A stretch of DNA of 64,000 bases from Ascaphus truei (lineage: Eukaryota > Chordata > Amphibia > Anura > Ascaphidae): NCBI GenBank assembly GCA_036426205.1, contig WSYH01000145.1, positions 99,928 to 163,927 of the forward strand, given 5' to 3'. Below the pieces are notes generated by a model that ran no database searches, was not told where the DNA came from, and saw only the letters and a program-made list of their open reading frames with translations. Within the stretch, counting starts at the first letter, position 1; every line of letters starts with the position of its first letter. The translations under genes and the position numbers were made by a program. This document shows positions 21,494 to 32,417 of this stretch, one piece after another.

Positions 21494-22167
21494 TGAGAGG
21501 TGGCCCTTAAAGTTCAAAGAGGCCCCGGAGACTGCCTGTGAAAATGTTTGTGCTTTTGCCTGCATAGTTCCTGCAAACAGTCTGAGCAACAAAACAAAAG
21601 AAACACATCCAGGCAGCAAAACTGCACTGCCTGTGAAAAATGTGCTTATTTTCCTGCATATAGTTCCTGCAAACAGCCTGAGCAACAAAGCAAAGAATCG
21701 CATGCAGCAGGGACCAGAATTAAAGGGTTACACATCCAGACAGGAAATCTACACTGCACTGAAGAAAGACACAAAACCACAGATGGACTCTTTTCCCCAA
21801 TCCCAAGAGGAGAGAGAGAGACTGCTAAAGCAGGTAAACCTTACTTGCCTATCACAATGATGTTGTAATACAGTATGGTTGTTGATAAAGGGCTTTGCCT
21901 TCCAGCAGTAGTCAGGGTTCAAGAAGTGAGTTAGCACTCCAGAGGAGCTAGGCTTTGTTTATTGTTTTTTTTTTTTTTTAAATTGCGCTGAAGCAGTGAA
22001 TACAGATGGTACTGATTCTGGAAGTAAAGGCTGTCACACCGCATAGGACTACCAGCTGTGAATGGAGTATATGCAGAAAAATGTGAAAATTCATGCAAGA
22101 CTGTGCTGAAGCAGGGAAACTTTTACAGACGGTTACCGACGCAAGGTACTGATTCTGGTAATTTAAA
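21494..22167 (+). other. Untranslated leader with internal duplication
   Basis: A segment with 'gttcctgcaaacag' and 'ctgagcaacaaa' occurs twice in tandem (about 21540-21630 and 21630-21700). The same arrangement is found in the leaders at 53.2 and 63.2 kb. A long poly-T tract lies at 21964-21979. Confidence 0.7.
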
Positions 22168-24115
22168 ATGGCCACCCAGCTGAAGTCAAATACAAGGCGG
22201 AAAAAGAAAAAAGGGTCTTCACTTATCGTGGAAGGAACAGACACATCTGCAGATCCCGCGGAGGAAAAGGGGGTCCGAAATGCCCTGCAGCCTAGAGAAA
22301 ACGGAGAATTCGTCCCACGGATGACCAAATATCCAGAAGGCCCAAGGCAAACCCCAAAGAAGTGTCTGTCCAGTGTTAATAGTGAGAAACCCCCAACCAA
22401 CCATACCAGGGAAGCGGAGCCGGAACCAATGAGTGATGATCCCTTGACCAGCCCTGAAGATGACCTGAAAATTGCCAGGCGTGACTGTGATCTGCTCCGG
22501 GAATAATTGAAACTGAAGAAAGATGATTATGCAGAGCTACTGAAAAATAACATGAAGCTACAGAAGACTGTGCTCACAATTTACTCTTTGACCAGGACAG
22601 AATTGGACGATCTCAAGACTGAGCTAGATACTGCAAACGCTACTATTACCGCCATGGATGAAAAGCGGAGTCAATCCCATAGAATGATTGCTAATCTGAA
22701 GCAGAAGTTTGAGTTGGCACTGAAGGAGATTATAGTCTTTCAGCAAGAGGTTCACAGTCTTCGCCTACAACTGAAGGCCTCACAACAAAAGGTCAACAGT
22801 GTCCGGACAGAGGTGTATGTATCCCAGAAGGAGGTTCCCAGTCTCCGTACAGCACTGGATACCTCACAACAAGAGATCAGCAGTTGTCGCACAGAACTGG
22901 AAGTCTCTAAAAAGGAACTTCACAGTCTCACTAAGGAACTGGACATCTCTCAAAAAACTATCCTCAGTCTTAATATGGATCTTAAAGTCTCTCAGAAGGA
23001 GCTTCAGACCTTCAACCTAGAGATGGAAGTCTCACACCAGGAGACCAGGAGTCTCAAAGCCGAAGTGCGTAAATGGAAGGGGGATTACAAGGAGACCCTG
23101 AATATTACAGAGACTGGAAAAAGAGACAATTTAAGACTAAAAGAAGAAAATTCTGATTTGACAGACCACGTCAATGAAAAGAATGAAAAGCTGCACGAGC
23201 TTGAAAAAATAAAGAAACTTTTGGAGGATGAAAAGTTTGAAGCAGAGCACCGACTGCAGAACCAACTGCAAGGTCTGCATACACACCTCCACAATGCCGA
23301 GGAGAAGCAGCGAACTCTGCAGGAAGAAAATCTGCAGGCTGCTAAGGAAATACAAGTGCTGCAGGAACGTCTGATTATCCAGTGTGTCCTCGCAAAGCAG
23401 CATGATAAACTGAAGGCTACCCTGACCATCACCAAAGCATCGCTAGAGGCCAGGTGACTCAGTACAAGAGGGAGTGCAAAAATGTCCAGAAACTGAGACG
23501 AGTATCTGCGGCCCAAGCGAAGAAGTTCACAGTGCTCCACAAAATAATGAATGTTAGGTGGAACCAAGCTCAGAGAAAACACAGGGATGAAATAAAGACC
23601 CTGAAAGGAGAATGGCAGGAAACACTCAAGAAACAGAGTGAGACTCTGCAGACCAGTAACTTACAGATGCCTCCAATATGGGGAAAGGTATTGGCTCTGC
23701 CCAAGCATCGGTATCCCACAGTAACTAAGGCCCGTGAGGACAAGGGTACAGTGAGAGCTGGGGCACCACTCACCTTCAAAACAAGATTACGAAGTTTGAG
23801 CCATCTAAGAAAGCACTAGCCAAACTTGCAACCGCCCAACATGCAGCAAACAGAGGCAGGAGTGCAAAATCAAAGCTCGAAGAATCCTTAACTGAGGAAG
23901 CTGAAAAGATAGGGTGTTCTCTGGAAATGGAGGCGGAAGTGCAACTCCATCCCAAAGAAGCTGAACTAGCAACTCCGTTGAGTGGAGGAAGTGCAGAAAG
24001 ACTGCTTCAAAGGCAGAAAACTCAAAGGGCAAGTGCTACAGTAACTGCTCTACAACTGTCGCCATACAGTTTATCTACAAAAAGAGGAGTGCCCGATGCA
24101 AGGGAAATCTCATGA
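22168..24115 (+). pseudogene. Coiled-coil protein ORF of the LTR element, broken
   Basis: Starting at ATG 22168 (MATQLKSNT), about 110 polar residues lead into a long coiled coil. The frame is interrupted by TAA at 22504, and by frameshifts near 23455 and about 23780. Homologous-looking sequence continues to TGA at about 24113, roughly 640 codons in all. Residues encoded by 22738-23073 form eight tandem 14-residue units with the pattern S-Q-x-E-x-x-S-L-x-T-E-L. A Lys/Glu-rich coil follows to about 23460. There is no zinc knuckle, protease or RT. It could be an unusual Gag or a captured host coiled-coil gene; I do not recognise the protein. Confidence 0.7.
22738..23073 (+). repeat. Eight tandem 42-bp coding repeats (14 residues each)
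   Basis: Units such as SQKEVPSLRTALDT, SQQEISSCRTELEV and SKKELHSLTKELDI follow one another without gaps. Fourteen residues equal two heptads, so the repeats extend a continuous coiled coil. Confidence 0.8.
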
Positions 24116-24340
24116 CCTTGCACTAAGAAGACAATACTTGGGAAAAGTCCTCCTCAAGCGATTGAGGAGTGCTGAGCTCAAGCACCTTCGGGAGGAGACA
24201 CAAATAAACTGGAGAAAGGGCTCCAATCCCAGCGGAATTGAGAGTTCTCTTCCTCCATCCACTCTCATTTAAGTCACAGAAAGATCTCGGATGAGAGTGG
24301 AAGGATGGGCTTTGGCCGTGGCAAGCCTGAGCTTCCCACA

Positions 24341-24353
24341 AACAGGGGAAGTA
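24341..24353 (+). other. Polypurine tract
   Basis: The purine-rich AACAGGGGAAGTA lies immediately before the TG of the 3' LTR, where plus-strand DNA synthesis is primed. Confidence 0.75.
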
Positions 24354-24862
24354 TGTAACAGGGAACTTATCCCTGTTCAGAATACGCCACTAATCCAGCA
24401 GTGTGTTGGTTAATTGGATACCAGCAGTTAACTAACTTCACCTGGCTGATTAGAGGTTTGTTAGAAAAAGCTTGTTCCCAGAAACAGGAAGGAAATTTTC
24501 CTCAGTACACAAGGGTGCTGACAAGAGGAAAGAGGTATTGAGTAGAAAGGCTCTGCTGAGATCAAGACACCCAAAGACCTATATTCCTGGCCACAGGGGA
24601 CCCAGGAACCTACAAGAGACTGACATGAAGGGCCACCTGCTTTAAGGTATCTCTTGAGACTTTGGGGAATAGGGTGGTAATGGGATTATCCCTCCAGCCC
24701 TGGAGAAAGGGACTGGGGAAGTAAGTGAGCCCTTAAACAGGGATGGGCGTTTGTTGTTTTCATATGTTTTGCTGTGTTAAAAGGGACAGGCGCAATAAAG
24801 CCTTATTTTAATTTCACCTTAAAAACGGTCTCCATTGCATACCTCTGCACACATCTCCTACA
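24354..24862 (+). repeat. 3' LTR
   Basis: It matches the 5' LTR along its length with scattered substitutions. It ends CTCCTACA and is followed by the GGTAT target duplication. Confidence 0.9.
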
Positions 24863-24867
24863 GGTAT

Positions 24868-25435
24868 CCTGTAATTTCCATAGTTATGCAAATATCTTAA
24901 AATGTGCTTAGCAAAAAAAAAGTAATTGTTCATTTTGCTGTGTTCACAAACAATCTCTAGTGATTGCACATTAATTTTAAAATAAGCATTCACCTTTGGA
25001 CATCACTGAAAATGAAAAATTCATGTGATTTAAAAAAAAACTGAAATCAAGAACTAATTTATTCAGTCTATTGAAAGCATGACAATTCTATTTTAAAGCA
25101 AGGCTATTTTGACAGCACGGTATCATAGATCCAAACATTATCTCCCTCCCCCACCCCCCTTTAATTTTAGAGATAGCATATTAAATTTTGAGATATTTAA
25201 ATAAAATATGTAACTGCAATGTTTCTGATGCAGGATTTTCATAATTTTGTCAGTAAACTTACTGTATGTTAAATCTACATATTCTTTGCTTGTATGTGTA
25301 GCCATGTGTAAAATTGGTGTACAGATCTCTCTCATGCTGGCAGTAATCCTGGTAAGAAGGCAGTGCTGCCAGTAACTATCATGGAGGTTTGCCCTCAAAC
25401 CCTGGTGAAGTGTCATATGTAGCAAAGGAAGTGAC
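24868..25435. other. Non-coding, AT-rich
   Basis: No gene or element boundary is recognised. Confidence 0.5.
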
Positions 25436-25439
25436 AGCA

Positions 25440-26098
25440 TGCTTTGTGTCCACTGTTAGTGACACAGATGTGGGTCTTTCTGGAGTCTATATATTACACA
25501 GCACTGCCTAAAGTTAGTTAGTCTAAGAGTGTGAGAAGTGTGATGTTCAGTGTTAAACTCTGCTGGTTCAGAGTTGGAGTTCAAGGTCTGCAGCAGTTCA
25601 AGTCTGTCTGTCAGGGACAATCCATTACACACTGTGTCCAGGGACCTGGCACAGCTGGTGATCTCCCTTAGGGGAGAGGTGGGAGAGCAACTCGATTAGA
25701 GAGAGAGGAGGAACCTGCTGCATGGAGTACCTCATCGAAATGTGCGGCTAACTGTCGGCCGCTATGATGGGCAGTCTGCCAAGTAACATGCAATTAAAGA
25801 TGCCATGGTTCAAGATATCCTTCATGTGTGAGTCTGGAGTTATTCCACAAGAAGATGCACCTAGGAGTTCCCCATCAGATACTCCTTCCTGCTGCCGTAG
25901 GGATCCTGATGGGGTGGAGGCGCTGTACCAAATGTGAGTAGGACTCAGAACACTACCTCAGACGCCTGTCATGGTGATATTCCCCATTACCAACCAGCGG
26001 GAGACTCAGGAGTCCTGTTGCCAGCAGGTGCACCACAACACACATACATGTAATTGGGAGCCAATATGAGATTGGGTGGGGGTCTGACCGTTACATAT
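25440..26098 (-). repeat. LTR-like dispersed repeat
   Basis: On the minus strand it starts TGTAACGGTCAGACCCCCAC at 26098 and carries 'ggtgcacctgctggcaac', matching the LTR-like copies at 14.1 and 42.3 kb. No internal region accompanies it, so it may be a solo LTR. Confidence 0.5.
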
Positions 26099-26517
26099 GG
26101 AAGAAAGAAAATAAGCAAGCATTTTAAGTAACAAATAATAAGAGTCATTGTCAAACATTGTCCTACTTTTTGACGTGATGCTTAGACTTTTTTTTTTTGC
26201 TTTTCAGTTGTTTTGTACTAATTGTAAAGAGTGTTAGAAACGAGATTCTTACAATTTGAGTAGCGCTATAAGTGGTTGTTTTGAAAAGTTTCCAAGAAGT
26301 GTGATGTCAACTGAGGCCTGCATCTAATAAAGTATTGTGACACATCTGAAAACATTTAACTTTGGAAATATTTACATCAAAACAAGATTCTCAGTTGAGA
26401 TGTGCGGAAATTTCAAATATTGGACTTTTGCTTCTCATGAACTTTCCAAAATCTGTGAATATTCACAGCGAGAGACTCCATAATCAATAAATACTGTAGC
26501 TCATTCATACTATAGAA

Positions 26518-26768
26518 CAGGGGTGCACAAACTTTTGCAAATGACGTGCAGGGTCATGTGATGTCACGTGACCCGCAGCGTCATTTGAAGCCGCATTGCT
26601 ATGGAAATGCATGACACCATGCCACGGTTAAGTTTAGGTTCCAGAGGCCTCACGCGGTCCCCGACATATAATTTTAATGCCTTGGGGAAGTGTGCAGGGC
26701 CTCTGCAACCACCCGCGCCCTCCCCCCTCCCTCGAAAAATCTCATGCCCCCCAGTTTGCGCACCCCTG
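26518..26768. mobile_element. hAT-type MITE
   Basis: The ends are CAGGGGTGCACAAACTTTT and, inverted, CAGGGGTGCGCAAACTGG. The flanks are CTATAGAA and TTATAGAA, an eight-base target duplication with one difference, as hAT transposases make. At 251 bp with no coding sequence it is a non-autonomous copy. Confidence 0.88.
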
Positions 26769-26776
26769 TTATAGAA

Positions 26777-27570
26777 CACTGGTCATACTTAACCTATTTA
26801 ATTTGTAAGAATTCTATATGCATAAAAGAAGTAATGCAAGAAAAGATAAAAGAAAAATAAGACTAATATTATTCTAGTTTATTGCCTAATTTCTTAATAC
26901 ACTTTTAAGAGAACATGTTTTTGCCCTTTTTTGTTACATAGAGTATTCTGGACCCAGGGACATGTATAGGGTATGAATAGACCCAGATAGCTTAACTCAT
27001 GTCTTCCCTCTTCAAAGCATAACAAGTCCTTATTGTCTTTCTTTACTTTATTGCAGAAGTAGAAAACAAAGGGTGCTTGTAGGTGTAGTGTGAGTAGAGA
27101 GTGCTTCTCTGTCTGAATGCTTGTATGAGGTTAGACTATGGTAAAAATAGAAAGGCCTTGCCGGAGTAGTTAACAGGCTGGTACTGTACTCACTGTGTCC
27201 TGGGTGGAAAAGGAAGTGAGGAGCAAGGGTCACACTACAAGTGAGATGGGACTAACTAACTGTCAGCAAAGAGGGGGGGGGAGGAAACAGAATAGCCCAT
27301 TCTGAGAAGGATCTCAGAGGTTACTATAGCAACCCACTGACTACATGTACAGAGGTAGGGATTGCAACATAGTGTCGATCACACAGACACTGTGTTTACA
27401 GAGCGAATATACATGCAGTTGAAATTAGGAACTGAGAAGCAGAAGCTGCAAGGGGGGGTCAAACATAAATATGATTCTTGTTCCAGGACATAGAGGCTTA
27501 TTCTATATCCACCGAAGCAGCTAATCAAGCCCTTTTCAGCCGTAATTCAGTCATGAAGTTATTCAGTAAT
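26777..27570. other. Non-coding stretch
   Basis: A G-rich run lies near 27270-27284. No gene or element end is identified. Confidence 0.45.
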
Positions 27571-27573
27571 TCG

Positions 27574-28925
27574 GTTATGTATGTCTTTATTTGTATAGCG
27601 CCATAAAATGTACATAGCGCTTCACAGTAGTAATACATGTCATATAAATAACAAATATAAATAACAGATCATGGGAATAAGTGCTTCAGACATACTGTAA
27701 AAGTAACATTAAGGAAGGAGTCCCTGCTCCGAGGAGCTTACAATCTAATTGGTAGGTAGGGAGAATGTACAGAGACAGTAGGAGGGAATACTAGTAAGTG
27801 CGTCTGCAGGGGGCCAAGCTTTGTGTCATGTGTCCATGATTATCCAGTGCTACTCATATGCTTCTTTAAGCAGATGTGTCTTAAGGTGGGTCTTAAAGGT
27901 GGATAGCGAGGGGGCTAGTCGGGTATTGAGGGGAAGGGCATTCCAGAGGTATGGGGCAGAAAGTGAGAAAGGTTTAAGGCGGGAGAGAGCTTTAGATACA
28001 AAGGGGGTAGAAAGAAGACATCCTTGAGAAGAACGCAAGAGTCGTGATGGTGCATAGCGAGAAATTAGGGCTGAGATGTAATGAGGGGCAGAAGAATGTA
28101 AAGCTTTAAAAGTGAGCAGGAGAATTGAGTGTGAGATACGCGATTTAATCGGAAGCCAGGAGAGGGATTTCAGGAGGGGAGACGCTGAGACAGATTTAGG
28201 AAAGATTAGAGTGATTCTGGCAGCAGTGTTTAGGATAGATTGTAGGGGAGACAGGTGAGAGGTAGGAAGGCCGGACAGCAGGAGGTTGCAGTAATCGAGA
28301 CGTGAGAGAATGAGGGCCTGAGTCAGAGTTTTAGCAGTTGAGTAACAGAGGAAAGGGCGTATCTTTGTGATATTGCGGAGGAAAAAGCGACAAGTTTTAG
28401 AAACGTTTTGAATATGAGAGGAGAATGAGAGAGAGGAATCAAGTGTGACCCCTAGGCAGCGTGCTTGGGCTACTGGGTGAATGATCGTATTTCCAATAGC
28501 AATGTGGAAGGATGTAGTAGGGCCAGGTTTGGGAGGTAGTATAAGGAGCTCTGTTTTTGCCATGTTAAGTTTCAGTCGGCGGATGGCCATCCAGGATGAT
28601 ATTCCAGAGAGGCATTCAGAAACTTTGGTCTGTATAGCAGGTGTAAGGTCAGGGGTTGAAAGGTAAATTTGTGTGTCGTCAGCATAGAGGTGATATTTAA
28701 ACCCAAAAGATGTGATTAGGTCACCTAGAGAGAGTGTGTAGAGAGAAAAGAGAAGGGGTCCCAGGACAGAGCCCTGGGGTACCCCCACAGAGAGATCAAT
28801 AGAGGAGGTGTTAGCAAAAGAGACACTGAAGGTACGATGGGAGAGGTAAGAGGAGATCCAGGATAAAGCTTTGTTCCGAATACCAAGAGTATGGAGAATG
28901 TGAAGGAGTAGAGGGTGGATGAAAT
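27574..28925 (-). mobile_element. L2-clade LINE, 5'-truncated
   Basis: The minus-strand element starts inside the RT gene near 28925 and ends in the typical L2 tail, with a 'gcgctatacaaataaagac' word at about 27600-27578. Truncation from the 5' side is usual for target-primed insertion. Confidence 0.88.
27850..28925 (-). pseudogene. L2 reverse transcriptase, C-terminal part
   Basis: One uninterrupted frame covers [16 protein letters not shown] (RT motif B region), YADDTQIY (catalytic motif C, both Asp present), the thumb region and the L2-specific end ([33 protein letters not shown]) to the stop at 27850. Endonuclease and the first RT motifs are missing through 5' truncation; about 25 residues upstream in the same frame are flanking DNA. 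The intact frame suggests a younger insertion than the neighbours. Confidence 0.88.
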
Positions 28926-28992
28926 CAGTAGGAATTTCTACCATAAAAGAACAGGTTGGTTGCTTCAACAGATTAAGAAACCCTGGAGTCAT

Positions 28993-29430
28993 GCACTTTT
29001 AGATATGTTAGTGAATAGATATTGCTATCGATTGTTAATTGACCAATGGTACACAGGCCTAACTATCAATTGCCCCTTTAGAGGGAAATAATAACCCAGA
29101 TGCTTACAGCCAGAAAATTGTAGAATAAAATTAGCAGTTTCCGTTTGAATACCACACCACAATTTTCTAAATATCGTGTAATTGGTTTGTCTGCTGAAAT
29201 ATAGTGTAATACGGTTCTCTATCTCTTTTGTTTTGCAGGGTTATTACATTAAATGTGACTTGATATTGGATGTTCTCTGCTGTGATTCTTTGCTACGTAT
29301 ATACTTTAGTATACAAGAGATACCAGCTTATGCATCAATAAAGGAGGAATGTTTTTTGCTGTGCAATTTCTGGAAAGATTTAAAAAAAAGATGGGTTACT
29401 AAATATTTAAGAGTGGTTTGTTTATATGCT
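28993..29430. other. Non-coding stretch
   Basis: A 98-codon open frame at 29182-29478 is preceded by a pyrimidine-rich tract and 'cag', but it shows no recognisable domain, so I do not call an exon. Confidence 0.4.
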
Positions 29431-30479
29431 TGTGTAACCCCCTCTACTTTTAGCTCTCAGACTTTTGGCTATTGCTGAGGCGGGGGCCTGAGTTTCTGTT
29501 AATTTACTGGGCCCTGCGGTCATATGACAAAATGAACATGGTGTACAGGTGATACAACTAGTTTACTTATCCACTACTAGCTCAGGTACCTTGTGTAGAG
29601 GATCATTACACACATTATACAAATGCAACACAATTCCCAAATAATGCTGCATGGGTGTGACTCCGTGTTAGTATTGTATTAGCCACTCAATCATGACATA
29701 GCTACCTAACATGTACCTTCCTCTCTAAGTACATAGAATCATAGGAACAGTGGAACCTACAAAAAATTTTTTTTTTACAGATTGCTGTACTGTTACACAA
29801 CAGGATTCCACAGCTACCAGGCCACCTATCTCTAGGGTAATAGGTATCACCCATTTTGCACACTAACCACGGGAATCTCTGTTGATACCCCCAGAGAATT
29901 GTCAGGGTCATAGAATAGGTCAGTCTCATAGGGGTCTGGTCTCCATTTGTGAAGGTGGTGAGTACCCCTGGGGTACTAATGTTAGTTCCCCATGTATTTC
30001 CGATCGTGTTATGTGGGCGGAGGAGGGCTCACAACTATCTAGCATTACTGTATCTCCAGTTTCGCAATCCTGTTGAATAAGATCTATGGGGGTGAATTCC
30101 TCTGCTTTGGGATCCAACTCAATGATCACATCTCTTCCTCTGTCCTGAGGCCCTGCTGGTTGCATTGAGGACACCTTTTGAGGAGAATGCCGCTCTTCCT
30201 GATCCAGGTTATTCAACAGGTGCCCTAGCATTCTCCTTCCTTGGTAATCCTTATCCTGATCTAGACTCCTCATCACTGTCCTGCCTACAGTGGCTTGGTG
30301 GGCTACTCTCAGAACCTTGTCCTTGGTTTAGTCGATCATTTCTCCTAGGTAGGCTTGCCTTGAATACTTTCTTTCTCTGGTCATCGCACTAACCTATTGG
30401 CAGAAGATGATTCCTATGCAGGTTATTCTAATGCCTACTTCCTTTGTTGGGCTTTACTCAATATACTGGTAGGCTTTTA

Positions 30480-31205
30480 TAGTTTCTCAACTGCCATATA
30501 AGGCTCTGGATTCCAACGATTCACTATTTTGTGTTTACAGGTTATGTCCAGGTTTTGAATAAGGACTCTGTCATGCACTTGTAGCTCTTACCCGTGTATT
30601 CTTTCATCGTAACAGTCTGTATTTCCCCTATTGCTTGTATCTGCAGTAGTGGCCAGTCGGTACGCTTCTTTCAACTGTTCCTTGAGTCTCTGTACATACT
30701 GCATGTACATGGTCGAGTATGCCACCATCTGCTACCACTCCAAAGCACAGGTCGATGGGTAACTGGGCTTCTCATCCAAACATTAAGTAGTAGGATAAAT
30801 ATCTTGTAGAGTAATTCTGGGTGCAGTTATATACATGTAGCAGGTGGTGCACATTCTGACTTCATCGTTCATTCCCTTGAGTATTTAACATGCTCATCAT
30901 ATTCAATAGGGTCCTATTGAATCTCTCGGGTTGAGGATCCCCCTGTGTATGGTAAGGTATAGTTCATGATTGATGAGCCGGTTTTCAAAATTCAACCCTT
31001 GATCGAAATGTATCCTAGTCGGCAATCCATAATGGACAAATGACTTGTCCCACAGCACCTTGATGACAGATGTAGCTTGTTGATCCTTTGTCGGGAGTGC
31101 TTGAGTATACCGGGTGAAATGGCCTGTGCCGACTAGGATATAGGTAAGCAGCGGGAGAAAAACGAGAACTGGAGGCCAAGTGACAAAATAATAAAAATTT
31201 AACAT
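30480..31205 (-). pseudogene. Gypsy integrase remnants
   Basis: GHFTRYTQALPTKDQQATSV and VHYGLPTRIHFDQGLNFEN mark the integrase catalytic core, including the Asp of FDQG in place of the usual SDQG. Further on, NRWNPEPYMAVEKL (about 30560-30490) matches the C-terminal part. Stops and frameshifts lie between. Integrase would join element DNA to the chromosome. Confidence 0.8.
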
Positions 31206-32417
31206 CTTTAAAATTTTTATCCGACTAGGATATTACTGGTATTCTTTCTGTTTGACTCTAAGGACAAAAAGTCCATACAGACCAAATCAGTGGTCCAGTG
31301 CTGGTGATATTATTCAATGATGCTGCCCTTTTAGGCAAAGTCTTTCTAGACACACACAGTTTTTGCTAAATTCTTTGACATCCTACGCCATTCAGGGCCA
31401 ATAGAATCAGTCTTTCACTAATCACAAAATCCTGTCTGTGCCCAGGTAGCCATTATCATCATGGAGAGAACAGAGAACCACCACCCTATACTTGTAAGAA
31501 AGTACCAATTGCTTAGTTACAGTATGTTGTGGCTTCTTTGTAACTCTGAACATCACTCCACTCTTGATCAACAGATACGGCCATTGCTTTTAGAGGAGTC
31601 AACTTTCAGGGTGTCTTCCAAAGACCGTCCTGGCCGATTTCTGGACTGTCAAGACTGACTGTAGCTCCTTCAATCAGGGGTCTGTTGAGCCTGTGCTAGA
31701 TCCTGACAGTTTAACTGAGGTAACCCCTTCATAGTTAACTCTGCAGGGTGAGAGTATACCCGGGGTGACAGGGGGAGAAATTCCCAGACTGTCAGCTACT
31801 CGGTTTAGATTTGCAGCCGTGATCCATCTTGTCATCTCAATTTGCTTACACAATGCATGCATTCCAGCTGTGGCAATTTCTTCCCATTGCCGATCCATAC
31901 CTTGAGTATCTCTGTGAATTCGAGAGTGTGTCAGCATCAATGTTTTGCTTCCCTAGTCTGTATTTCAAGCTTAATTGTAGGTAGTCAAGGCCGCTGACCA
32001 TCTGTGATCAGTAGCATCCACCTTCACAGACAATAGAATGAAAGTAAGTGGGTTGCTGTCTGTGTGCACTATGAATGTGGCTCCATACAGATAGTCATAC
32101 AGCTTGTCCATTACTGCTCATTTCAATGCCAATAATTCAAATTTGTGCACCGTAGTTCCTCTCTGAAGGCACCAAACCCAGATTCACGAATTCCATGGGT
32201 CTCAGTCCTTCAGGGTGCTGCTGATAAAGTACTTCTGCTAACCCCTCTAGGCTGGCATCTACATGAAGCACATATGGTTTTTGTGGATCAGCAAAATTGA
32301 GTATTAGGGAGACAGGCCTTTATGACATGGAAAGCCTCTTTGCACTTAGAAGACCACCTACTGTACCTCCAAATGGCTTGTTCAGTTTGAAATAGTTTTG
32401 ACTGGTGGCTCCAGTAG

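Larger units (their letters stand above)
20951..24862 (+). mobile_element. Complete LTR retrotransposon without pol, coding for a coiled coil
   Basis: Near-identical LTRs (TGTAACAGGG...CTCCTACA) flank the element. GGTAT is duplicated at both outer edges (20946-20950 and 24863-24867). A tRNA-Leu-like primer binding site follows the 5' LTR and a purine tract precedes the 3' LTR. The 2.9-kb interior has no RT, protease or integrase; its only long frame encodes a coiled-coil protein. It must have moved with enzymes supplied in trans. LTR similarity suggests a fairly recent insertion. Confidence 0.9.

Noticed and set aside
29182..29478. Possible exon after a pyrimidine tract and 'cag'
   Set aside because: No homology recognised, AT-rich composition, no partner exon or splice donor pattern in the window.
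30594..30809. Plus-strand frames across 30-34 kb
   Set aside because: They are antisense to recognisable gypsy pol fragments on the minus strand.
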